Below are positions 31,014-39,099 of a stretch of 41,802 nt of DNA, in pieces. The notes under the pieces were generated by a model. It was given only the letters and a program-made list of their open reading frames with translations. It had not been told where the DNA came from and did not search any database. The translations under genes were made by a program, and so were the position numbers. Each line of letters begins with the position of its first letter. Within the stretch, counting starts at the first letter, position 1. Location of the stretch: IMG/VR virus record IMGVR_UViG_3300023220_000152, positions 1 to 41,802 of that record; one strand, given 5' to 3'. The stretch is from a virus.

Positions 31014-32251
31014 TGGCTAATGGTTTCTTACAACAGTTAGGTCAAGAATTACCCCAAGCGGGTAATGTCCTTTTAGGGTTGTCAGCCGGGCTACAGGGGC
31101 GTGGGCCACAGTTTGCACAGCAGCAGCAAGCTCTACAGCTCGCTCAGCAAGAACAGCAGAGGAAAGCAGAAATAGAGCGTCGTAAGACCTTATTTACGGA
31201 TGCTTCTAGTGCGTTGAAATTTGCCAAACAGGGTCGATTTGATTTAGTGACCCAACTTGGTCAGTCACGCATAGAGTTCGCACAGCAGTTCCCAGGCACT
31301 GATTTCTCTGATACCGAACGGATCATGCAGCTATCTCAATTAGCCTCTCAGGGCGATAAGGAGGCGGCTGAACGGTTAATCAAGGAATTGGATAATACTG
31401 AACAGATTGGCATAGGGTTGGGTGTCTTGCAGGGGCCTGGGAAGCCTAAGCAACAGATCGTTGGTGGTCAGCTAGTGACTATAGGTCCAGGAGGGGCTGT
31501 AGCTACTGATATTGAAGGATTAAGACGGGATGGTGGTGCTGATAAGGGCACTGAGCAAGTGTTTTTTGAAAGCTTACTTGAAAGCTTACCCGATGACGGC
31601 ACGAAAGCTCAGAAACAGCAAAACGCTCGTGAAGTTAAGCTTGGCTTGAGGGGTCGCAAGGTTAGTAATGCGATATTGAGCGCTATCGCGAGCGGAGATA
31701 TAAAAAACCTCGCAGACGCAAAGGCGCAAATAAGGCAAGCTGAAAAGTTTGGTGAGATGACAGGATCATCAAGAGCCAAAGCTATCGATGCTGGTGTCGA
31801 GAAGATTGTTAAGATAGATGCGGGCATTAAAAACATCGACCGAGCTATTGAGGCTGTTCAGGGTGGTGCGGGTGTTGGCGCCATTCAGAAGAATTTCCCC
31901 TCAATCAGAGCGGCCAGTGTTGAGCTTGATAATATTCAAAAGTCTATGGCGCTTGATGTTATTGGCGCTGTGACATTCGGCGCGTTATCTAAGGGCGAGC
32001 TGGATCTTGCCAGAGAAGTTGCGCTTCCAACGGGATTAGATAGCCCTCAATTAATTGATCACTTGCAGCAAAAGAAAGCGGCACAGCAAAAGCTGAGGGC
32101 CTACTACAATGACCAAATACAACATCTTGATCAAGGCGGTACCGTAGCTTCATTTATAAGATTGAAAGAGCGTGAGGGAGCTGCTGGTCAAAACCAAGCA
32201 ATTCAGCCAGCAGCGCCTACCCAAAATAGAAATATACAGGTAGATTTTTAA
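31013..32251 (+). CDS. Ejection-type internal virion protein
   Basis: This 412-residue protein has an Ala/Gln-rich helical N-terminus (LAQQEQQRKAEIERRKTL) and helical bundles afterwards. Its position (third in the ejection gene cluster) and composition suggest a P22 gp20 or gp16-type role. It overlaps the neighbours by one base on each side. Confidence 0.55.
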   Translation: MANGFLQQLGQELPQAGNVLLGLSAGLQGRGPQFAQQQQALQLAQQEQQRKAEIERRKTLFTDASSALKFAKQGRFDLVTQLGQSRIEFAQQFPGTDFSDTERIMQLSQLASQGDKEAAERLIKELDNTEQIGIGLGVLQGPGKPKQQIVGGQLVTIGPGGAVATDIEGLRRDGGADKGTEQVFFESLLESLPDDGTKAQKQQNAREVKLGLRGRKVSNAILSAIASGDIKNLADAKAQIRQAEKFGEMTGSSRAKAIDAGVEKIVKIDAGIKNIDRAIEAVQGGAGVGAIQKNFPSIRAASVELDNIQKSMALDVIGAVTFGALSKGELDLAREVALPTGLDSPQLIDHLQQKKAAQQKLRAYYNDQIQHLDQGGTVASFIRLKEREGAAGQNQAIQPAAPTQNRNIQVDF

Positions 32252-34074
32252 TGCCTTATTCGATCACGACACAAGACGGGATAACGATTAATAATATCCC
32301 TGATAACATAGATCCTAACTCTGATGTATTGCGTCAGAGGGTTGTAGCTATTCGTGGAGGTCAAGATGGATTGGTTGATACTGGCGGTGCAGGTGGTGAT
32401 GTTTCTCAGCCTATATTGGGAGATACACCAACTCAAGCGCAAATACTAGCTAACGCACAACGATTACAAGAGCTTGCAAGTCCTGGCGTAGGTCAACAGG
32501 TAGGTGCGGGAGAAGAGGCTTTATTCTCTATTGCTAGCGGTGCTTTGGCTGAGCCTATAGCGGGCGTTGCTGGAATTGCTCAAGCACTTAATCCTTTTGC
32601 TGCACCTGGCGCAGGAGCGCGCGCCGTAGAGGCAACAAGGGAAGCCTTAACGCTACAACCTCCCACCCAGGCAGGCCAAGAAGCACTTGTAGGGGCTGGT
32701 GAAGCCTTGGGTACTGCTGGTAGAGCAATAGTGACGCCTGTAGCAGGAATCGCTGGTATAGCTCAGGCAATTAACCCACTCGCTGAGCCAGGAGCAGGTG
32801 CTAGAGCAGTCGAAGCCACACAAGAAGCTTTAACTTTTGGAAATATTGAAAACTTTCTTGGCAACAAAACATTGGAGTTAACAGGTAGCCCAGCATTAGC
32901 AGCAGCAGCCAAAACCTTACCCACGGCAGTATTAGAGGCGCTTGGGGGTGCGGCGGCATTGGCTAAGCGTGGAGGCAGGCTAAAAAGAACCGGGAAAGAA
33001 GCATTAAAAGTCACTGAAAAACGACTTGATAAGGCTTTGGTTGAAGCTGCACCGCAGATAGAGACATTGAAAGATGCTTCGAGGGCTGTTTACAAAGAGA
33101 TTGGTGATATTGGCGTGCAAGTTAAGCCAGAAGCGGCTAATAGTTTATTAAAAACCGTTGTCAGAAAAGCCAGGAAAGCAAATGTAGATTCAGTTTTAAC
33201 CCCTAAGTCAGCCAGGGTAGTAGAGCAGTTTGTCGATGAAATTAGAGACAGATCATTAAGAACGATTGAAGATTTAGATAATTTCAGAAGCAAAGCCCAG
33301 ATAGCCGCTAGCTCCGCTGATCTTTCTGATGCTAGAGTCGGGGCCATCATGATCGACGAAATTGATTCTTTTATGGATAAAATCGGGCCAGCTGCATTTG
33401 TGGGTGAAGGTGCCAAAGAAGCGGCAGGCATTGGCGGGAAATATAAAGTTGCCCGCAAGTTGTGGGGAAGAGCCAGGAGGGCAGAAGTTATACAGGAAGC
33501 TATGGACAAGGCATCAAGACAAGCTAGCGGGTTTGAGAATGGTATACGAAATCAATTAAGGGCTATTCTTAATAACAAAAAGCGGTCAAGATTCTTCAGT
33601 AAAGAAGAACTTAGTTCTATGGATGCCGTGGTTCAAGGCAGTAACGAACAGAATATTTTAAAACTGGTGGGGAGGCTTGGGTTTTCCGAAGGTCAAGCCA
33701 CCAATATCATAGGAGGATTGGCCGGTACCGCAGTATTTGGACCTGTTACCCCTATTATCGGTCAAGCAAGCAGGGCTTTGGCTCAAAGATCTACTCGTAA
33801 GGCGGCGGCATTATCAGATGCGGTTGTGAAGGCCGGTCCTAATGGAAGAGCCATAGTTGAGGCTTATCGAAAAACCATTCCATTCAATCAGCGTAGTGCT
33901 GCTGAATTATCGAATTTATTGGTCAATGCAAATCCTGCTGATATTGATGATTTACTTAAATCTGCTAATCGGGCCACCAGAGCGGCGGCTGAGCTTGCCA
34001 AAGGTAGAAAAGCTTTTGCAGCAGGTGCAATAACCGCAGGTGTAGCGCCTTCACTAACAAGAGAACAGCAATAA
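32251..34074 (+). CDS. Large ejection protein with internal duplication
   Basis: This 607-residue protein has Ala/Gly-rich, membrane-compatible hydrophobic helices near residues 86-195. There the unit AGIAQALNPFAAPGAGARAV recurs 61 residues later as AGIAQAINPLAEPGAGARAV, each followed by EAT.EALT. The rest is helical with charged segments and a final Ala-rich end. It may help form the channel through the host envelope, as P22 gp16 does. That is inferred from position and composition. Confidence 0.6.
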   Translation: MPYSITTQDGITINNIPDNIDPNSDVLRQRVVAIRGGQDGLVDTGGAGGDVSQPILGDTPTQAQILANAQRLQELASPGVGQQVGAGEEALFSIASGALAEPIAGVAGIAQALNPFAAPGAGARAVEATREALTLQPPTQAGQEALVGAGEALGTAGRAIVTPVAGIAGIAQAINPLAEPGAGARAVEATQEALTFGNIENFLGNKTLELTGSPALAAAAKTLPTAVLEALGGAAALAKRGGRLKRTGKEALKVTEKRLDKALVEAAPQIETLKDASRAVYKEIGDIGVQVKPEAANSLLKTVVRKARKANVDSVLTPKSARVVEQFVDEIRDRSLRTIEDLDNFRSKAQIAASSADLSDARVGAIMIDEIDSFMDKIGPAAFVGEGAKEAAGIGGKYKVARKLWGRARRAEVIQEAMDKASRQASGFENGIRNQLRAILNNKKRSRFFSKEELSSMDAVVQGSNEQNILKLVGRLGFSEGQATNIIGGLAGTAVFGPVTPIIGQASRALAQRSTRKAAALSDAVVKAGPNGRAIVEAYRKTIPFNQRSAAELSNLLVNANPADIDDLLKSANRATRAAAELAKGRKAFAAGAITAGVAPSLTREQQ

Positions 34075-34709
34075 TGGCTGACAGATATGTAGATCCCTTT
34101 CCCCGGTATTTAACGGCCAGTATCAAGCCAGATGCTGGTGGACAGTTAACGTTCTTTGAGCCGGGGTCAACTACGACCAAAAAGCCTGTGTTTAAGGATC
34201 AGCAGGGACTAAAACCGCACACTAACCCTGTCATACTGGATGCGTCAGGTGTTGTCCCAGATATATTTTTAGACGGCACCTATGGCATTGAGAAAAGAGA
34301 TAAAAATGGTGTGCTAACTGATTCTGCTGATCCTATAGGGGGTGATGCGACAGGAGGTGCTTTTGCTGACTGGAATGAAACTGTTTCTTATTCAATTAAT
34401 GACTTAGTGACCGGATCAGATGGCTGCCGTTATAACTCTTTGGTTGACAACAATCTGAACAATGATCCTGCCAGCGAAGCTAATCCGGCATCCTGGGAGA
34501 AGATATTATTCATTAGGATCTGGAATGCCAATGTCACTTATGCATTAAACGATGCGGTAAGGGGGTCTGATGGGGAAGATTATCAATCCATCACAGCTGT
34601 CAATTTGAACAACAATCCAACCACTGATAATAGGGTTAATTGGCGATTACAGACCTTAACACCTGTTGTTACCGCCGCTGCTAAATTATTTGCCTTTAGG
34701 AATTTTTAA
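34074..34709 (+). CDS. Tail fibre protein with two chitin-binding-like repeats
   Basis: This 211-residue protein starts with a P22-tailspike-like head-binding region (FPRYLTASIKPDAGGQLTFF, residues 9-28, plus PVFKDQQGL). Two repeats with period about 50 follow: WNETVSYSINDLVTGSDGCR at about 100-119 and WNANVTYALNDAVRGSDGED at about 150-169. These resemble CBM5/12 chitin-binding modules (W..sv.Y..gd.V...g..Y.s). It could attach the tail to surface sugars. It overlaps the previous gene by one base. Confidence 0.7.
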   Translation: MADRYVDPFPRYLTASIKPDAGGQLTFFEPGSTTTKKPVFKDQQGLKPHTNPVILDASGVVPDIFLDGTYGIEKRDKNGVLTDSADPIGGDATGGAFADWNETVSYSINDLVTGSDGCRYNSLVDNNLNNDPASEANPASWEKILFIRIWNANVTYALNDAVRGSDGEDYQSITAVNLNNNPTTDNRVNWRLQTLTPVVTAAAKLFAFRNF

Positions 34710-34711
34710 TC

Positions 34712-35128
34712 ATGACAACATCAACAGCAAGTAAAGACGCTATTTTTCTGAATAGCACTAAAAACCCATTGGAACGAATTACAGATGCCGACACAACCGT
34801 GGTTCAGCAGATCTTTACCGCTGGTGCTGATGGAGGTGCTGTGACTGAATTAACAGCCACCTCTACCGATACGGTAGCTAGAATTATCGTGATTGGTATT
34901 AATAATGGAACAAGCAGTTTTATTATTGGCGAGGTTACTGTCCCTGCAGGCGCGGGAACGGATGGCTCTACAGCACCAAAAACCCTGCTAGACCCCGTTG
35001 TATTACCCATAATAGATGCTGATAATTCCCTGGTACTACAGAAAACATTCATCCTTGAGGTCAATGCAAAAGTGACCTTAACAGCAGGAAAAGTTATTGA
35101 TATAGCAGGCGTTGCGGGAGATTACTAA
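34712..35128 (+). CDS. Beta-rich tail protein
   Basis: This 138-residue protein is beta-rich with low charge and a DADTTVVQQIFTAGADG opening, like phage proteins with an Ig-like or beta-sandwich fold. It lies between the fibre and the Gly-rich adhesin gene and overlaps the latter's start by one base. A role in the tail tip or fibre assembly is inferred from position. Confidence 0.6.
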   Translation: MTTSTASKDAIFLNSTKNPLERITDADTTVVQQIFTAGADGGAVTELTATSTDTVARIIVIGINNGTSSFIIGEVTVPAGAGTDGSTAPKTLLDPVVLPIIDADNSLVLQKTFILEVNAKVTLTAGKVIDIAGVAGDY

Positions 35129-35922
35129 TGGCTGGGTTTAATAAATTCGCAACTAAATCTACCACTGCATCAACAACAGCAGAGGAGAATATCCTTGTTT
35201 TTACGGCTACTGACACTTATACGCCAACTACAGGTGCGATAGCGTGGACTATCACAGCGTGTGGAGGCGGTGGTGGTGGCGGTGGTGGTTTTGATGATGG
35301 GGATGATTCTGCTGGTGCTGGTGGCGGAGGAGGGGGCGCCGGTGCTGTTATTGAGTTTCCTCATACATTTGGTTCGGGGTCTTTTACCGTTACTATTGGT
35401 GCTGGTGGAACTGGTGGTGCCATTGGGGCCGCAGGTGCTACAGGAGGCACGACCTCTATAGGCAATATTTCATGTGCGGGCGGTGTAGGGGGATTGGCAG
35501 GTACGGCTACAACAGGTGGTGTAGGGTCTGCGGGCGGAACCTCTAACAATATTCCAGCCGGAACTGGTGGTGGTGTCGCTACAGCCGGTGGGTCGCCAGC
35601 AACAAACAACACTTATGCGTTCCCTGGTGCCGGCGGTGGTGGTGGCGGAGGTCCTGTTACTCAGGGTGGTGAAGGCGGTAGTAACTTCCTCAACGTCACT
35701 CTTAGATCGGTTGGTACACAAGCCTCAGGCGGGTCTGGTGGTGGCTCATTGGGCATAGGTGGTACTGGCGATGAACCCGTATCAACCGGAGGCACAGGTG
35801 CTACTGAAGGCACAGATGGTGGCGGTGGCGGAGGTGGTTCCGGTGAGCGTGGTGTAGCAGCAGAAGCTACCATTGGTGCAGATGGTGCAGATGGTATAGT
35901 AATCATTAAGGAGTTCTTCTGA
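35128..35922 (+). CDS. Gly-rich tail adhesin
   Basis: This 264-residue protein has a short N-terminal part, then TYTPTTGAIAWTITACGGGG, and afterwards numerous runs of glycine (GGGGGGG, GAGGTGG and similar). This polyglycine pattern is found in the distal receptor-binding tips of phage fibres, where glycine helices stack into a compact sandwich and variable loops bind the receptor. The last residues form a regular strand. It is the best candidate for the host-recognition protein. Confidence 0.7.
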   Translation: MAGFNKFATKSTTASTTAEENILVFTATDTYTPTTGAIAWTITACGGGGGGGGGFDDGDDSAGAGGGGGGAGAVIEFPHTFGSGSFTVTIGAGGTGGAIGAAGATGGTTSIGNISCAGGVGGLAGTATTGGVGSAGGTSNNIPAGTGGGVATAGGSPATNNTYAFPGAGGGGGGGPVTQGGEGGSNFLNVTLRSVGTQASGGSGGGSLGIGGTGDEPVSTGGTGATEGTDGGGGGGGSGERGVAAEATIGADGADGIVIIKEFF

Positions 35923-36284
35923 TGGCTAATTTAGCAATTGTCGAAAACGACATAATTGTCAATATCATCGTGGGTAATGCGTCTAGATTTCCTGCCTACG
36001 ATGATGTCACGGGATTAGGTTATGGTGTTGGATGGGTTAAGAATGGCAATGTATTTGATCCACCTACGCCTGTGGCTGCCTATGAAACAATGCTTTACCC
36101 CGATGAATTAATAGAAATGCTTACTAATGCTGAATATGCATTAGTCCCGGAAAGACTGAAAACTGAAATATTAGCGGCTGCTGGTAGGAAGATCGATGTT
36201 ACTAAGGTACGTGTTAAAAGTGGCCTATCAAGCTTCTTGTCTAGTGCCAGAGTTGATGAGTTGATTTTAGGTAAACCGATGTAA
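35922..36284 (+). CDS. Tail fibre-associated protein
   Basis: This 120-residue protein begins with MANLAIVENDIIVNIIVGNA and contains the GVGWVKNGNVFDPP segment common in small phage proteins following fibre genes, which often help fibre assembly or are chaperones. The C-terminus is helical and basic. It overlaps the adhesin stop by one base. Confidence 0.6.
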   Translation: MANLAIVENDIIVNIIVGNASRFPAYDDVTGLGYGVGWVKNGNVFDPPTPVAAYETMLYPDELIEMLTNAEYALVPERLKTEILAAAGRKIDVTKVRVKSGLSSFLSSARVDELILGKPM

Positions 36285-36301
36285 CCCCCAAAGGTTAATT
36301 T

Positions 36302-36553
36302 ATGAGACACCCTTTAAAAGTAGTATCTGTCCTATTTTTAGTTGTTTTCATGAGTGGTTGTGCTGAGTGGTCATCTTTTAGAAGTAGTTTTGGGTCTTAT
36401 AGTCAGAAAGCGGCTGATGAAGCCTTAGTTGTTAAAGTCTGGGCTATCTGCAATGTCACCAGCAGAGGAGCATTAAAGCGCAAGTTTGATTCCACTGCTA
36501 AACAGAAAAAGTTGGATGAATTCTGTAATTTATTCGAAACAGGCGTCCAATGA
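36302..36553 (+). CDS. Lipoprotein
   Basis: This 83-residue protein has a signal peptide (LKVVSVLFLVVF) and a lipobox MSGC, so Cys20 would be lipidated. The mature part is about 63 residues, helical, with two more cysteines that could form a disulphide. Small lipoproteins of late phage regions can be o-spanins or superinfection-exclusion proteins. The lack of a proline-rich stretch argues against classic Rz1. It overlaps the lipase gene's start by 4 bases. Confidence 0.65.
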   Translation: MRHPLKVVSVLFLVVFMSGCAEWSSFRSSFGSYSQKAADEALVVKVWAICNVTSRGALKRKFDSTAKQKKLDEFCNLFETGVQ

Positions 36554-37200
36554 ATTTCCAAGAAGAACTCGCCAAACTCCCTCTAAGCCCTTCTGAGATC
36601 ATTATCTTGATGGAACGTTCAGTTAATGAACTGACCATTAAAATCAATGATATCGAATGTCTAGTAGTTTATGCACAGGGTTATCAACATGTTATCCCCA
36701 GACCTACCGAAGCTGACGGTTTAATAAGCAAAGAAGGTTGGAAGGATGTTTTAAGAGATCTTCGCGCCATGCCCTGGTATAGCAGTAGATTACACGGTTG
36801 GAGTCATGCCGGATTTCTCAAAGGTGCGACGAAGTTAGTCGATCATGGCTTACAAGGATTTCTGAGGAAAGATGTTAAGACGTTTTTCTGGGGACATAGC
36901 CTTGGAGGGTCATTATCCCAGAACTGCGCTGCGCTGCTCTGTGACATGGGTTTCACTATAGGGGGTGTAATCACCCTAGGTGCCCCTAGAACGTTCACTA
37001 GAGGGACTGCCAAGCGGGTTAAGCGGCTAGGTTATCCTATCTGGGAGTTTTCTAACGCTGGTGACCCTATTCCTGACGTTCCTTTACGGATTTGGGGCTA
37101 TCGTCATATGAATGAGATTAAGACAGATAGAAAGCGTGATGGTTATTCAATTAAGAAAAACCATTCACTTACGTTCTATCGAGAGGCGTTTGGGTGTTAA
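36550..37200 (+). CDS. Lipase class 3-like alpha/beta hydrolase
   Basis: This 216-residue protein carries GHSLGGSL (nucleophile S117 in GxSxG), a GAPRTF strand-turn after it, an acid in NAGDPIPDVP (D172 or D176), and H205 in NHSLTFYREA. These form a Ser-Asp-His triad in family order. It probably hydrolyses an ester in lipid or in acetylated surface sugar. It has no signal peptide, so it would act inside cells, through lysis, or in the virion. It is the last rightward gene before convergent genes. Confidence 0.7.
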   Translation: MNFQEELAKLPLSPSEIIILMERSVNELTIKINDIECLVVYAQGYQHVIPRPTEADGLISKEGWKDVLRDLRAMPWYSSRLHGWSHAGFLKGATKLVDHGLQGFLRKDVKTFFWGHSLGGSLSQNCAALLCDMGFTIGGVITLGAPRTFTRGTAKRVKRLGYPIWEFSNAGDPIPDVPLRIWGYRHMNEIKTDRKRDGYSIKKNHSLTFYREAFGC

Positions 37201-37214
37201 TCTATATGCCTATG

Positions 37215-37226
37215 GGTTAATCAACC
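37215..37226. promoter_or_regulatory. GGTT/CAACC dyad, copy at operon end
   Basis: GGTTAATCAACC sits at the 3' end of the convergent leftward operon. It shares half-sites with GGTTGATCAACC at 37950-37961 and GGTTGTGTCAACC at 39087-39099. The repeat of this dyad suggests a shared binding protein. Confidence 0.35.
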
Positions 37227-37924
37227 TTTCTAACTTTATTCATTAACGGCCCACTGCCTTTCTGATAGTGACCAATCCACGTATAACCCTGAATATTTCG
37301 CTCGCCATCACGGCCCATACCGATTGACGAAGGGCTGCTAAGCTGCCTCCAGTGAGCCCTTACATTCCAGCTATTCGACCAGTCGATAGCACGGCCACTC
37401 TCAGTGGTACTTCGTTGATTTTTTCTACCAACATAAATAACACCTCTTGGCCTGAATGTTCTCTTTGTCCCTTCAATCGTTTTGTAACGAACCCTGCCAG
37501 TCCCGCTGGTTGTTCCCGTATCTTCAACGTTCATTCTGGCCAACATTTCTTGAATGACGGGCAGAGCTTCAGCGTTGCTTTCGTCAGTGTCGAGACTAAT
37601 CACCACATCTCTGATTTTCTGGTCATCTTTCCAGTGTTCCATAAGAGCAAGGATTTCATAATTCCCCGGCGCAACCTCTCTTACACATAGACATAGAAAC
37701 ATTGACTCAACATCAGTGATGCCAAACATCTCGTGACGGTCACCACAAAGCCCCATAAGTCCATCCATCTCTATACTGAATAGAGGGAATGGGCAGGCTA
37801 AAATTTTATCTGCATGCTCTGTCCATTTAGTGTCGAGATGACCGGCTTGGCCGAACACAAATACTTGCAAGCCTTCGAAGTCGAATCCCGGTGGGGCTAT
37901 CTCGATCAATCTAGAAATCTGCAT
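37217..37924 (-). CDS. Hypothetical 235-aa leftward protein
   Basis: This 235-residue protein is the last gene of the leftward operon. The N-terminal half has an acidic alpha/beta pattern. The C-terminal 80 residues (RVRYKTIEGTKRTFRPRG..., ending GYTWIGHYQKGSG) are basic, with W and H residues in a spacing like small DNA- or RNA-binding tails of phage regulators. No named family is recognised. The start is preceded by the dyad at 37950-37961. Confidence 0.6.
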   Translation of the reverse strand: MQISRLIEIAPPGFDFEGLQVFVFGQAGHLDTKWTEHADKILACPFPLFSIEMDGLMGLCGDRHEMFGITDVESMFLCLCVREVAPGNYEILALMEHWKDDQKIRDVVISLDTDESNAEALPVIQEMLARMNVEDTGTTSGTGRVRYKTIEGTKRTFRPRGVIYVGRKNQRSTTESGRAIDWSNSWNVRAHWRQLSSPSSIGMGRDGERNIQGYTWIGHYQKGSGPLMNKVRKVD

Positions 37925-37949
37925 ATATCTCTGTATTTACCATTATTGG

Positions 37950-37961
37950 GGTTGATCAACC
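37950..37961. promoter_or_regulatory. GGTTGATCAACC perfect palindrome
   Basis: This perfect 12-bp palindrome lies between the two downstream genes of the leftward operon, 26 bases upstream of the start at 37924. Its half-sites match the dyad inside the divergent promoter region. Confidence 0.4.
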
Positions 37962-38191
37962 TAGTACATATCTGCAACATCAGCACCTCGACGGAAGCAC
38001 ACCCACATTAATTGGACTGTTTCATTCTTGTAGTCGAAATAGTTAACAGTTTCTTTTAGCAGTGACTCGTCATTATCTGGAAAGGATAAATAGAAGTCCT
38101 CGAAGCGCTTCATTTCTACCCAAATAGCATCCGCCCTAGCATTTCCGGCGTCGTAGTAGTCCTGCATTTTAGATTCCATGTATTCCATCAC
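37961..38191 (-). CDS. Hypothetical 76-aa leftward protein
   Basis: This 76-residue protein is acidic and helical (MMEYMESKMQDYYDAGNARA), with a C-terminal aromatic-rich stretch. Its start overlaps the preceding leftward gene's stop by 4 bases. No family is recognised. Confidence 0.6.
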   Translation of the reverse strand: MMEYMESKMQDYYDAGNARADAIWVEMKRFEDFYLSFPDNDESLLKETVNYFDYKNETVQLMWVCFRRGADVADMY

Positions 38192-38538
38192 TCTTTACCT
38201 TCTGGTGGAGTGGGGAGGCACCCTATACCTGGGTTGAGCGGGTCAATAAAATCGCATCCGTTGAATGTCTCACCGCACAGCGCCCTAAGTTCGGATCTCC
38301 ACCAATAGGGACCTTCACCATCCTGCCTTTGTGGGAAGTTGGTATACCCGAGCGCCCATGCAATGGCTGCACGTAGTGTTTTGTTGTCTTGCTCTAGCTT
38401 CTGGTAATCCGCATGCATCTTTTGAAAAGCCTTACAAGGATCACCTCCGTCCGGCATCATGCAATCTGGTAATATATCTACTGACATAGTGGTTCCCTCT
38501 TCAAAACCGCCTTGTTCGTTTTTAATTGTGATTGTCAT
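38188..38538 (-). CDS. Hypothetical 116-aa leftward protein
   Basis: ATG 38538 gives 116 residues starting MTITIKNEQGGFEEG. A longer frame would need a TTG start at 38604. The C-terminal half contains the WALGYTNFPQRQDGEGPYWW segment, often seen in small phage proteins of unknown function, and an R-x-E-L-R helix. Cysteines at four positions may bind metal. The ribosome binding site is weak (GAGACGC), suggesting coupling to the upstream small gene. Confidence 0.55.
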   Translation of the reverse strand: MTITIKNEQGGFEEGTTMSVDILPDCMMPDGGDPCKAFQKMHADYQKLEQDNKTLRAAIAWALGYTNFPQRQDGEGPYWWRSELRALCGETFNGCDFIDPLNPGIGCLPTPPEGKE

Positions 38539-38560
38539 GGCATGCGTCTCAATTAGTACA

Positions 38561-38656
38561 TCACTGAAAGTAGTGCTGCGCCACGCCCCACATATTAAGG
38601 ACAATAAAAAATGCTATCATCCATGCTTGCAATATCTGTCTATCTTCTTTATCCAT
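38561..38656 (-). CDS. 31-aa single-span membrane peptide
   Basis: ATG 38656 with AGGAGC seven bases upstream gives 31 residues, beginning MDKEDRQILQ with one hydrophobic span at about residues 11-26. It lies between csrA and the 116-residue gene. The start codon, ribosome binding site and spacing support translation; the function is unknown. Confidence 0.45.
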   Translation of the reverse strand: MDKEDRQILQAWMIAFFIVLNMWGVAQHYFQ

Positions 38657-38684
38657 GTCATTGCTCCTGTACAGTGATGCGTTA

Positions 38685-38870
38685 TCAACGATTATATTCA
38701 TCTTCTTTCTGTCGACGCTTCTTTTCAAATATCTCTTCCCGGTCAACATCTACATCATCAGGCGCAGCAATGCCTATTCGAACCTGGCCGCCTTTTACAC
38801 CTAATACCGTGACTGATATATCATCACCAATCATTATCGATTCACCAGTTTTTCTCGTAAGTATTAACAT
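38685..38870 (-). CDS. csrA: CsrA-like RNA-binding regulator
   Basis: This 61-residue protein matches CsrA along its length: [20 protein letters not shown], then [13 protein letters not shown] and [16 protein letters not shown]. CsrA dimers bind GGA motifs in mRNA leaders and change translation and stability. The key arginine (R44) in the VHREE site is kept, while the histidine before it is Asp here. The start at 38870 follows GGGAGAGG. It is in a leftward operon near the divergent promoter, so it is probably made early, and may rewire host carbon storage or motility regulation. Confidence 0.92.
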   Translation of the reverse strand: MLILTRKTGESIMIGDDISVTVLGVKGGQVRIGIAAPDDVDVDREEIFEKKRRQKEDEYNR

Positions 38871-38874
38871 ATCC

Positions 38875-39042
38875 CTACCTCTCCCTACAGATTTTAACTT
38901 GTTCATCACTCTGTTCAGTCTCCGCCATATAACAGCGGGCCTCATCCTTTATTTCCATTGCTCCCGCTATACCCAGCACAATCAGGAAGAAAACAACAAA
39001 CAGCAAAAACCTTCCATCATCTTTATCTATTTTCCTTCTCAT
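38875..39042 (-). CDS. Small membrane protein, first gene of leftward operon
   Basis: This 55-residue protein is read from ATG 39042, with a perfect AGGAGGT site 5 bases upstream. It has one strong hydrophobic span at about residues 11-28 and an acidic/charged C-terminus ([15 protein letters not shown]). Its stop is at 38875-38877, just before the csrA start. It is the gene directly after the leftward promoter. The function is unknown. Confidence 0.65.
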   Translation of the reverse strand: MRRKIDKDDGRFLLFVVFFLIVLGIAGAMEIKDEARCYMAETEQSDEQVKICRER

Positions 39043-39068
39043 GATCAACCTCCTGTTAAGTTACATTC

Positions 39069-39097
39069 ATATTACCCATTAAAAGGGGTTGTGTCAA
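39069..39097 (-). promoter_or_regulatory. Leftward sigma70 promoter
   Basis: On the minus strand TTGACA (39097-39092) is followed after exactly 17 bases by TAATAT (39074-39069). The consensus -35 and optimal spacing make it one of the strongest promoter predictions in the window. It drives the operon containing csrA. Confidence 0.7.
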
Positions 39098-39099
39098 CC
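39087..39099. promoter_or_regulatory. Operator-like dyad in divergent promoters
   Basis: GGTTGTGTCAACC is a near-perfect dyad that covers the -35 boxes of both the leftward and rightward promoters. A protein bound here would control both. Related dyads occur at 37215 and 37950. Confidence 0.45.

Noticed and set aside
35170-35906. Long minus-strand open frames inside the Gly-rich adhesin gene
   Set aside because: They are Pro/Ala/Thr-rich shadows of the glycine codons (GGN read backwards) in the real gene.
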